A DNA stretch of 42,419 bases from Pseudopedobacter sp039918235 (GTDB lineage: Bacteria; Bacteroidota; Bacteroidia; Sphingobacteriales; Sphingobacteriaceae). The first letter of the stretch is position 1. Every line of letters begins with the position of its first letter. The notes under the pieces were generated by a model. It had not been told where the DNA came from. It searched no databases and saw nothing but the letters and a program-made list of their open reading frames with translations. Position numbers and translations under genes: made by a program. Of this stretch, positions 1-6,702 are shown piece by piece. The stretch lies in contig JBDSHZ010000055.1 in NCBI GenBank assembly GCA_039918235.1, forward strand, positions 1 through 42,419, read 5' to 3'.

Positions 1-40
1 CAAGTAATCTTGCTACTTGCTTCTTAAAATCTAGATACTC

Positions 41-879
41 TTAAGAACCTAAAACAACTCTTTTAAAAGCAGTAACCGTCAATCCTTTAGAAGTTTCATC
101 TAAGAATTTACGGATATCTTTTGAAGAATCTTTCACAAATTCTTGGTTCAATAAAGTTTGTTCTTTGTAGAATTTATTCAATTTACCAGCAGCAATTTTC
201 TCCACCATTTCTTCAGGTTTTCCTTCAGCTCTGATTTGCTCCTTAGCAATTTCCATTTCTCTTTCAATCACACGGGTATCCACATCAGCTTTATCAACAC
301 CAACTGGGCTCATTGCTGCAATTTGCATCGCAACGTCTTTTCCAGCTTCGTCTAAACCATCAACAGCTTGGTTAAAACCAACCAAAACCGCTAAGCGGTA
401 ATTTCCGTGAATGTAAGCAACAACTTTATCGGCAGAGATCGTTTCAAATTTAGAAACTCCAATTTTCTCCCCAATTTTACCAGTTTGATCAATAATCAAA
501 TCAGCAATTTTAGCACCGTCTAATTCCAAAGCCGTTAATTCTTCAATAGAAGAAACTCCAGATTCTACTGCCTTATCAGCAATAGCTTGTGCAAAAGCAA
601 CGAAATCAGAATTTTTAGCAACGAAATCAGTTTCGCAGTTTACTTCAACAACGATTCCTTTTTTACCATCAGCAGTGGTCTTAGCAATCACTACACCTTC
701 GTTAGAATCTCTATCTGAACGTGAAGCGGCAACTTTAGCACCTTTTTTCTTAAATAATCAATTGCAGCTTCAAAATCACCTTCTGATTCTGTTAAAGCTT
801 TTTTGCAATCCATCATACCTGCGCCAGTTTGCTGACGAAGTTTGTTTACATCTGCTGCAGAAATTTGTACTGTAGACAT
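41..879 (-). CDS. tsf: Elongation factor Ts, interrupted by a one-base frameshift
   Basis: EF-Ts is the nucleotide exchange factor that recycles EF-Tu. Two reading frames make one protein: 879 down to about 742 encodes the N-terminal UBA-like part (TGAGMMDCKKALTE motif), and the frame ending at 41 encodes the rest, including the conserved VNCETDFVAKN block and the dimerisation domain. Read with a -1 shift at 742-748, the joined product is about 279 residues, normal for the family, and crosses the junction as RKKGAKVAASRSDR, as expected of EF-Ts. Without the shift translation stops at 691 after 62 residues. The gene is last in the rplM-rpsI-rpsB-tsf run. Because tsf is normally essential, a base missing from a homopolymer in the assembly is the simplest explanation; true recoding is possible because the site is a perfect slippery heptamer. 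Confidence 0.93.
742..748 (-). other. A-AAA-AAG slippery heptamer at the tsf frameshift
   Basis: On the minus strand the frame reads AGA AAA AAG GTG, so the seven bases A AAA AAG are in the phase required for tandem -1 slippage, the same heptamer used in E. coli dnaX. Slipping back one base gives GGT GCT AAA GTT, which is exactly the expected EF-Ts continuation. Downstream there is only a weak possible stem (GTG..CAC around AAG..CTT), and an AGAAGGTGA stretch lies about 30 bases upstream, further than typical stimulatory Shine-Dalgarno spacing. A lost A in the six-A run explains the frame equally well. Confidence 0.6.
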
Positions 880-894
880 TTTATTAAAAATTTT

Positions 895-1000
895 CCCCCT
901 CGTTCCCCCTAAAGGGGGATGAGCAGGGTGTGAATATTTTGTTTGTTATCTCTTGAAAAAGCAGAGCCACTATAATCATCCCCTTTAGGGGAACGAGGGG
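895..1000. repeat. Inverted-repeat element between rpsB and tsf
   Basis: The left arm (895-922) reads CCCCCTCGTTCCCCC then TAAAGGGGGATGA. The right arm (976-1000) is its reverse complement apart from one C/G missing in each run. The arms flank about 53 bp of unique sequence. Each arm also contains its own small hairpin (CCCCC-TAAA-GGGGG and CCCC-TTTA-GGGG). The right arm abuts the rpsB stop codon and the left arm ends 15 bases before the tsf start, so the element fills the gap. It could be a small non-autonomous mobile element (MITE-like) or a leader structure controlling tsf. Confidence 0.8.
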
Positions 1001-1876
1001 TTATTCTCCTTTTGCTTCTTCAGTAGTAGCAACTTCTTCCGCTACTGCAGTAGTACCGGCGTCAGAACCTTTTCTAGTTCTTTTTCCAGTTTCTACAGCT
1101 GCTTTTTCAGCTGCTGGTGCTGGCGCAGGAGCATCTAATTTTGCTTTTTCAGCTGCTGCTTCTTTATCAGTCTCGGCATCTTTTTCTTGCTTGCGTTCTT
1201 CTAAACCTTCAATAATTGCGTTAACAATTATTCCGGTAATTAAAGAGATTGATTTTGTAGCATCATCATTCGCTGGGATAGGGAAATCGATGTTTGAAGG
1301 ATCAGAGTTAGTATCCACCATTGCAAAAGTTGGAATATTTAACTTTAAAGCCTCTGTTACAGCGATATGCTCTTTTTTAACATCTATGATAAATAAAGCC
1401 GCTGGTAAACGGTTTAAATCAGCAATACCTCCTAAAAGGCTTTCTAATTTGATACGCTCACGCTGAATCATTAATTTTTCTTTCTTAGAAAGTACATCAT
1501 AAGTACCGTCTTTAGTCATCTTGTCAATGTTAGTCATCTTTTTGATAGATTTTCTAACAGTAGCAAAGTTGGTTAACATACCACCTAACCATCTTTCGGT
1601 TACAAACGGCATATTTACAGATTTTGCGTATTCTGCAACGATGTCTTTAGCTTGTTTCTTTGTAGAAACAAACAATACTTTACGACCAGATTTAACAATT
1701 TGTTTGATAGCAGAAGCTGCTTCTTCAACTCTTGTTAAAGTTTTGTTTAAGTCGATTATATGGATTCCGTTGCGCTCCATAAAGATATATTGCGCCATTT
1801 TCGGATTCCACTTGCGGGTAAGGTGACCAAAATGTACACCTGCATCCAATAAGTCCTGATAAGTTGTTCTTGCCAT
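1001..1876 (-). CDS. rpsB: 30S ribosomal protein S2
   Basis: Structural protein of the small ribosomal subunit. The N-terminus carries the S2 signature (LLDAGVHFGHLTRKWNPKM, residues 9-27), followed by the conserved ERWLGGMLTNF and PAALFIIDVKKEHIAVTEA blocks and PIPANDDATKSI near residue 200. At 291 residues it is about 50 longer than E. coli S2. The extra length is a C-terminal tail rich in Ala, Glu, Lys and Pro that lacks the S2 fold and is probably disordered. It begins 18 bases after rpsI and is followed by the inverted-repeat element and then tsf, the classical rpsB-tsf order. Confidence 0.97.
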   Translation of the reverse strand: MARTTYQDLLDAGVHFGHLTRKWNPKMAQYIFMERNGIHIIDLNKTLTRVEEAASAIKQIVKSGRKVLFVSTKKQAKDIVAEYAKSVNMPFVTERWLGGMLTNFATVRKSIKKMTNIDKMTKDGTYDVLSKKEKLMIQRERIKLESLLGGIADLNRLPAALFIIDVKKEHIAVTEALKLNIPTFAMVDTNSDPSNIDFPIPANDDATKSISLITGIIVNAIIEGLEERKQEKDAETDKEAAAEKAKLDAPAPAPAAEKAAVETGKRTRKGSDAGTTAVAEEVATTEEAKGE

Positions 1877-1894
1877 TGTCTTGTCCTCCGAATA

Positions 1895-2281
1895 TTAACG
1901 TTTACTGAATTGGAATTTCTTACGAGCTTTAGCTCTACCTGGTTTCTTACGCTCAACCATACGGTTATCACGTGTCATTAAACCTTTAGCTCTAAGAGAT
2001 GGTTTCCTAATAGCGTCTAATTCAACAATAGCTTTAGCAATAGCTAAACGGACAGCTCCAGCTTGTCCGGTAACACCACCACCTTTAACATTTACAGTAA
2101 CATCGTACTGTCCTGTAACTTCAGCAACAATAAATGCTTGGTTTACAACATATTGTAATGGCAATGTTGGGAAATATTCTGTGTGATCTTTACCATTTAC
2201 GATTATGGTACCGTTGCCTTCTTTTAAGTAGATACGGGCAACTGCAGTTTTTCTTCTTCCAGAAGTATTAGTAACTGACAT
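1895..2281 (-). CDS. rpsI: 30S ribosomal protein S9
   Basis: Small-subunit protein whose C-terminal tail reaches the tRNA in the P site. It begins SVTNTSGRRKTAVARIYLKEGNG, has the GGGVTGQAGAVRLAIAKA block, and ends in the basic KKPGRAKARKKFQFSKR tail with the terminal Arg typical of S9. Length is 128 residues, normal for the family. It lies 18 bases downstream of rplM, the usual rplM-rpsI pair, and 18 bases upstream of rpsB. Confidence 0.97.
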   Translation of the reverse strand: MSVTNTSGRRKTAVARIYLKEGNGTIIVNGKDHTEYFPTLPLQYVVNQAFIVAEVTGQYDVTVNVKGGGVTGQAGAVRLAIAKAIVELDAIRKPSLRAKGLMTRDNRMVERKKPGRAKARKKFQFSKR

Positions 2282-2299
2282 TTCTTTTCTCCTTTAAAT

Positions 2300-2743
2300 T
2301 TAAAATTTAACTTCTTTAGGGTTTTGTGCAGCATGTGGATGCTCATTTCCTGCATAGATATACAGGTTTTTGAAGATTGCTCTTCCCAAACGATTTTTAG
2401 GTAACATCCCACGAACAGCCTTCTCTAATACACGAGTAGGGTGTTTTGCCATTAACTCCTTAGGAGAAATGAAACGCTGACCACCTGGGTATCCGGTGTA
2501 GGAAACATATGTCTTATCAGACATTTTATCTCCGGTCAGTTTTACCTTGTCTGCATTGATAATAATCACATTATCTCCGCAGTCTACGTGTGGGGTAAAC
2601 GATGGCTTGTTTTTTCCTCTAATAATCTTAGCGACATTAGAAGACAAGCGCCCCAAAATCTCGCCCTGAGCATCAACAACAACCCATTGTTTGTCAACGG
2701 TCTTTCTATTGGCAGAGACAGTTTTGTAACTTAACGTATTCAC
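2300..2743 (-). CDS. rplM: 50S ribosomal protein L13
   Basis: Early-assembly protein of the large ribosomal subunit. Recognised by W-x-V-D-A-x-G-x-x-L-G-R-L-S near residues 21-35, the VIIINADKVKLTGDK block, the YPGG motif and the GMLPKNRLGR block. Its 147 residues are typical. It is the first gene of the run ending in tsf. A consensus promoter and a GC-rich hairpin lie immediately upstream, so transcription of the run very probably starts here. Confidence 0.97.
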   Translation of the reverse strand: MNTLSYKTVSANRKTVDKQWVVVDAQGEILGRLSSNVAKIIRGKNKPSFTPHVDCGDNVIIINADKVKLTGDKMSDKTYVSYTGYPGGQRFISPKELMAKHPTRVLEKAVRGMLPKNRLGRAIFKNLYIYAGNEHPHAAQNPKEVKF

Positions 2744-2776
2744 TTGCTTATAATTTAAATAATTAATAAAATAAAA

Positions 2777-2793
2777 TCCCCCTATTTTGGGGA
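2777..2793 (-). other. Hairpin in the rplM 5' leader
   Basis: On the minus strand TCCCC pairs with GGGGA around a 7-base loop. The hairpin lies only a few bases downstream of the -7 element, so it would sit at the very 5' end of the rplM mRNA. It could protect the transcript or be part of an autoregulatory ribosomal-protein leader; the sequence alone does not decide. Confidence 0.5.
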
Positions 2794-2796
2794 CTG

Positions 2797-2826
2797 CAAA
2801 GATAGAACTAATAAATTAAAAGTCAA
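2797..2826 (-). promoter_or_regulatory. Bacteroidota housekeeping promoter for rplM-rpsI-rpsB-tsf
   Basis: Minus strand: TTG at 2826-2824, exactly 19 bases, then TATCTTTG at 2804-2797. This matches the TTG-N19-TAnnTTTG consensus for the primary sigma factor of Bacteroidota. The predicted start site is about 45 bases upstream of the rplM ATG. Confidence 0.85.
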
Positions 2827-3143
2827 ATGCTTGAGGAGAGATTTTTTGTTGGGAGGTTTGAGGAAGGAGGTTTGCGTTTAAGGGCTTAATGAAAGTTGAA
2901 GGGTTTTATACTTCTAAAAGTTAAGATAGTTTAATCCTTAATTTAAATATAATGGGTTTTAGAACCATGAAATGTGAATAAAAACACGATTTAATAACCT
3001 TACCAACAAAATATATGGTGACGAAAAGCTATAAATAGCTAATTATAAAGTTTTGCATGAGAATAAGAAGAGATTTCAAAACTCAATTGAAATTATTTTT
3101 TTTATATTTTAAGAATGAAGATTTTTTTGCTGAAAGAATAAAC

Positions 3144-3365
3144 CTACTTAATTAAACCATCAACAGCCAAATCCTCGTCAACTAAAGGCCAATGTATACC
3201 ATAACCAGAAGGAGAAATTTTGAAAAAATTACGTTCTATGGTGGTTGCTTCTAAAAGCTTTTGAGAAATTTCTTTTAATTCAAATTCATAATTCTTCCCA
3301 TCTACTACAATTTGGAGTGAATCATTAATAAAGTTTATATTTTCTATTTGGTGTGTAGCAATCAT
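3144..3365 (-). CDS. DUF2442 family small protein
   Basis: A 73-residue protein whose C-terminal half carries the DUF2442 signature (ISPSGYGIHWPLVDEDLAVDGLIK). The family is short and commonly encoded directly after a DUF4160 gene; the pair is often suspected to be a toxin-antitoxin-like module, but the function is unproven. Here the ATG overlaps the TGA of the DUF4160 frame (ATGA at 3362-3365), showing translational coupling. No DNA-binding domain is visible. Confidence 0.8.
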   Translation of the reverse strand: MIATHQIENINFINDSLQIVVDGKNYEFELKEISQKLLEATTIERNFFKISPSGYGIHWPLVDEDLAVDGLIK

Positions 3366-3615
3366 ATTTTCTTATTAAAGTATTTATCCCAAGAATTAAC
3401 AATTAAATCAAAATGTTGGTAGATGATTTTTTTAATCTCTCTTTTAGCAGGTGGCGTTAAATTAAAAGCATACTCTTCTTTTATTTCTACTTCATCAATT
3501 AATATCCAAAATTTACATTCCATATCTCCTTTTTGAGCATGAACATGTATTGGTTCTTTCCTTCATTTGAATAAAAGAAAAGTCTCCAGCCATATATAAA
3601 TAGAATTGTAGGCAT
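3362..3615 (-). pseudogene. DUF4160 family protein, frameshifted
   Basis: The start at 3615 gives MPTILFIYGWRLFFYSNEG, the DUF4160 N-terminus. From about 3556 to the TGA at 3362 another frame gives KEPIHVHAQKGDMECKFW and a KREIKKIIYQHFDLIVNSWDKYF ending, the characteristic HVH and C-terminal parts. One base is missing within the AAA run at 3557-3559; restoring it gives an intact protein of about 84 residues, normal for the family. It is the upstream partner of the DUF2442 gene. This may be a real inactivation or a homopolymer assembly error; tsf shows the same type of one-A loss. Confidence 0.75.
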
Positions 3616-3729
3616 CTTCTTCCAAATTTAGTAAAAAAACGCAAAATTAAAGACTCCTTTCGTTTATCGAATAAGAGCAAAAATGGCGATTTCAATAAAC
3701 AATTTGACAAGGAATTCTATTATCATAAA

Positions 3730-4440
3730 ATGAAGAATACTTTTCTGAAAGCAGAATGGCGTAAGCTTATTATGGCAAATTATATTGTTGATCCTGCTAT
3801 TTTAGCTAAATATTTACCTCCGCATACCGAATTAGATATTTATAATGGAGATTGCTATGTAAGCCTTATTGGTTTTATGTTTTTAAATACCCGAATTAAA
3901 GGTTTTAAAATCCCTTTTCATATCAATTTTGAAGAGGTAAACTTAAGATTTTATGTAAGGTATAAAGAAGATGAAGAATGGCGAAGAGGCGCAGTTTTTA
4001 TAAGTGAAGTAGTTTCTAAACCAATGATTTCATTAGTGGCAAATACTTTATTTAACGAGCATTATGAAACCTTAAAAACTAAACATAACTGGCTCATCAA
4101 TAAAGAATCTTTAGAAATTTCTTATCAATGGAAGAAGAAAAATTGGTACAGTTTAGCTGTAGAAGCCAATGCAATTTCTAAACCAATGCAAGCTGGAAGC
4201 CAAGAAGAATTTATTGCTGAGCATTATTGGGGCTATACCAAAGCAGGAAAAAATAAATCTCTTGAATATGCAGTAGAACACCCCAAATGGGAAATTTACG
4301 AAGTTAAAAACTATAAAATTGATGCTGATTTTGAAGATTTATATGGAAGTGATTTCAAATTTCTAAATCAGGAAAATCCAAATTCCATCTTTTTAGTGGA
4401 GGGTTCTGAAGTTTTGATTAGGGATGGGAGAAAAATATAG
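3730..4440 (+). CDS. DUF2071 domain protein (YqjF-like)
   Basis: A 236-residue protein matching the DUF2071 family, related in fold to acetoacetate decarboxylase. Visible family features are the N-terminal AEWRKLIMANYIVDPAILAKYLPP block, the NGDCYVSLIGFMF strand, EVNLRFYVRY and the RRGAVFISEVV block. No signal peptide, so cytoplasmic. Family function is not established. It is divergent from the DUF4160/DUF2442 pair and converges on ispF with only 17 bases between stop codons. The start at 3730 gives the usual family N-terminus. Confidence 0.8.
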   Translation: MKNTFLKAEWRKLIMANYIVDPAILAKYLPPHTELDIYNGDCYVSLIGFMFLNTRIKGFKIPFHINFEEVNLRFYVRYKEDEEWRRGAVFISEVVSKPMISLVANTLFNEHYETLKTKHNWLINKESLEISYQWKKKNWYSLAVEANAISKPMQAGSQEEFIAEHYWGYTKAGKNKSLEYAVEHPKWEIYEVKNYKIDADFEDLYGSDFKFLNQENPNSIFLVEGSEVLIRDGRKI

Positions 4441-4457
4441 ATTGAAGAGAAATTTAA

Positions 4458-4937
4458 TTACCCTTTCTGCAACAAGCAAACAGCGTAAGCTACCACACCT
4501 TCTTCCCTACCAATAAAACCCATCGTTTCATTAGTGGTTGCTTTTATAGAGATATCTTCAATATCCAAACTCATGGCTTTCGCTATGTTTTCTTTCATTT
4601 CCTGAACATGAGGATTTATTTTTGGGGCTTCTAAACAAAGCATCGCATCTACATTATTAATGCTATATCCTTTTTCTGAAAGCATTTTGACGCATTCTGT
4701 CAATAATATTAAACTGCTGATGCCTCTCCATCTTTCGTCGGTGTTTTTAAAGTGGTGACCAATATCCCTAAGGTTTGCCGCACCTAACAGCGCATCACAG
4801 ATGGCATGCACTAAAACATCGGCATCAGAATGGCCAAATGCTCCTTTATGATGGTCTAAAGTTAAACCTCCCAAAACAAAGGGATGACCTTCTTTAAGTT
4901 GATGTACATCAAAACCGAAACCTACTTTTAATTTCAT
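4458..4937 (-). CDS. ispF: 2-C-methyl-D-erythritol 2,4-cyclodiphosphate synthase
   Basis: Fifth step of the MEP isoprenoid pathway: cyclises CDP-methylerythritol 2-phosphate to MEcPP with release of CMP. The metal-binding D-x-H is at residues 10-12 (FGFDVHQL) and the third ligand His at about 44 (HSDADVLVHA). The C-terminal TTNETMGFIGREEGVVAYAV block is also present. Its 159 residues are normal. The ATG overlaps the porV stop (ATGA, 4934-4937), so ispF is translated as the second gene of a porV-ispF operon. Confidence 0.96.
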   Translation of the reverse strand: MKLKVGFGFDVHQLKEGHPFVLGGLTLDHHKGAFGHSDADVLVHAICDALLGAANLRDIGHHFKNTDERWRGISSLILLTECVKMLSEKGYSINNVDAMLCLEAPKINPHVQEMKENIAKAMSLDIEDISIKATTNETMGFIGREEGVVAYAVCLLQKG

Positions 4938-6100
4938 AATCTAGATTGGCCTGTGCTACCGAAATTGAATAGCAATGAAAATCTTAAGGTATTTGCCAAA
5001 GGTGATTTTTGCTGATTGGCTATCAGATATGAAAAATCTATATCTACAATGTTATATTTCAATCCTAAACCCAAAGTTAAATATTGTCGGTTTCCTTTGT
5101 TTGGATTTTCATAAAAGTACCCTGCTCTTACTGCAAATTGTTGGCTGTACCAATATTCTACACCTGTAGCTATGCTTACTTCCTGTAATTCTTCTGACCC
5201 TCCTCTTGGTGCATCAAAAAAAGAACCAAAAATACCAGCTGGAACAGACCGGTTAGGATCTTTACCAGCTTTAATTCTTCCGTTTGAATCATATTGGGGA
5301 GTTGTGGGCACCAAAAGCTTATTGACATCTAAAGCAAAAGTAAAATCATTAAACTCATCAATGTGAAAGGTGGATGCACCCCCGATTCTCATATTGGTAG
5401 GTAAAAAATATTTCTGCCCACCATCTACATAACTCATTTTTGTGCCTATGTTAGAGATATCCATTCCAAAAGAGACCGTGGCTGCATTGCCAAATAAATC
5501 ACGATTCTTAGTATAAAAAGCAGAAACATCTGCCGCTACTGCTGTTCCTGGCTTGGTTTGCTGCCCTCCATCAATCTGACCTGATGAAAGATTGGAGTAA
5601 ATGAACCTCAATGACGTCCCTAAGGAAAAATTCTGTCCGAAATTACGGGCAAAAGTTCCATCAACTGCTAATTCATTTGGGCTGTAAATACCCAAAGAAG
5701 TTTGATTTGCATCTACCAATTGAATTTCTCCTAAAGAAAAATATCTCAAAGACCCTCCAATAACATTTCTATCATCAATACGGTAATAACCGTTAATGTA
5801 AGCTAAATTTATATCAGGCACTAGCTTCTGCAACCAAGGGCTGTAGGATAAACCGTAACCACTCTCTTGCTTAACAAAAGCAAGTTTAGCAGGATTCCAA
5901 TGTGTTGCATTTACATCTGAAGGTATTGCTGCGCCCACATCTCCCATAGAACCTGAGCGGGCATCCGGCGTAATTAATAAAAAAGGAACTGCAGTTGTGA
6001 TGGTGTTGCCTTGCCTTCCATCAGTAGAAGTTTGTGCATACAAACTTACAAATGAAGAAAGAAGAATTACAGAAAGTAAAGCGCAAGGTTTAAAATTCAT
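4934..6100 (-). CDS. porV: Type IX secretion system outer membrane protein PorV
   Basis: PorV is an outer membrane beta-barrel of the FadL type that receives cargo leaving the T9SS translocon and delivers it to the PorU sortase. Residues 1-22 form a signal peptide ending LYAQ. The mature N-terminus has TAVPFLLITPDARSGSMGDVGAA and NATHWNPAKLAF, the family signatures, and the C-terminus LRFSLLFNFG resembles the last barrel strand. The length of 388 residues is typical. It is the first gene of a pair with ispF. A lone TATATTTG (-7-like) lies about 155 bases upstream without a good -33. PorU is not next to it. Confidence 0.93.
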   Translation of the reverse strand: MNFKPCALLSVILLSSFVSLYAQTSTDGRQGNTITTAVPFLLITPDARSGSMGDVGAAIPSDVNATHWNPAKLAFVKQESGYGLSYSPWLQKLVPDINLAYINGYYRIDDRNVIGGSLRYFSLGEIQLVDANQTSLGIYSPNELAVDGTFARNFGQNFSLGTSLRFIYSNLSSGQIDGGQQTKPGTAVAADVSAFYTKNRDLFGNAATVSFGMDISNIGTKMSYVDGGQKYFLPTNMRIGGASTFHIDEFNDFTFALDVNKLLVPTTPQYDSNGRIKAGKDPNRSVPAGIFGSFFDAPRGGSEELQEVSIATGVEYWYSQQFAVRAGYFYENPNKGNRQYLTLGLGLKYNIVDIDFSYLIANQQKSPLANTLRFSLLFNFGSTGQSRL

Positions 6101-6702
6101 TTTGTAAATCTATAATATTATATGAAAATTAGGATTATTGTAAAACCAATTTATCAATTTCCTGAACAACATCTCCGAAAGATGAATAACGTAATTTTAA
6201 CTCCTAAATATACACATCTCTTCCAATTTTTTCTCCAAAGTGTTCCTTTCCATCCCAAATATATGTAAGCCTATTTCAAGTTAGGATTTAATTACTGACT
6301 AATTGTTTCTATCAGTTTTCCAGAAAAGATTCTAATATTAATCTGGCCTTCTAAATAATCATCAGAGTAATTATGAAACCTGTTCAGTATTGAAAGGGTT
6401 AGGATAATTTTATATATGAGCAAATACTGACCATTTTTTTAAATCAAAATTCATAATTAGTTCTGAGGAATTGCCCATTACTATTCCAAAAATAATCGAT
6501 AAAAAAAGCGAAATGTTAATCAGCTTATTTACAATGCTTTTCAAAACAAAATAATTATTTATATTTATTGTAACTATTACGATGCTTGTCCGTTTTAATA
6601 GGTAAAACTATTGAAATTGCTATTGAATATTGCACAATTTAATTTAATCAGTTTGATTAATCATAATTTTTTATTTTTAGCTTTGAAAACACAATAAAGC
6701 GC
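6101..6702. other. porV/gldJ divergent intergenic region
   Basis: 602 AT-rich bases. The gldJ promoter is at the right end and a possible -7 element for porV (TATATTTG, minus strand 6263-6256) is at the left. I found no ORF resembling PorU or any other protein and no clear hairpin or repeat. It is unusually long for this compact genome. Confidence 0.6.
6653..6685 (+). promoter_or_regulatory. Probable gldJ promoter
   Basis: TTG at 6653-6655 and TAGCTTTG at 6678-6685 fit the Bacteroidota TTG/TAnnTTTG pattern, with a slightly long 22-base spacer. The predicted start site lies about 12 bases before the gldJ ATG. Confidence 0.6.

Larger units (their letters stand above)
2744..3143. other. Intergenic region upstream of rplM
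   Basis: Holds the rplM promoter and leader hairpin in its first 85 bases. The rest is AT-rich with no convincing gene. A weak AT-only stem (TTTCAA..TTGAAA, about 3074-3092) followed by a T-rich stretch reads as a possible plus-strand terminator, but no plus-strand gene precedes it, so I attach no function. Confidence 0.6.

Noticed and set aside
1..40. Gene at the left edge
   Set aside because: Only 40 bases lie beyond the tsf stop; nothing can be identified.
3074..3110. AT-only stem followed by a T-run on the plus strand, as a terminator
   Set aside because: The stem is weak and there is no plus-strand gene upstream for it to terminate.
3513..3710. A 65-codon minus-strand ORF upstream of the DUF2442 gene
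   Set aside because: Its frame is not the coding one. The same DNA in the other two frames gives both halves of a DUF4160 protein, so this ORF is a shadow.
6101..6702. Possible remnant of porU
   Set aside because: No stretch in any frame resembled PorU or any peptidase, and stops are frequent. I treat it as plain intergenic DNA.
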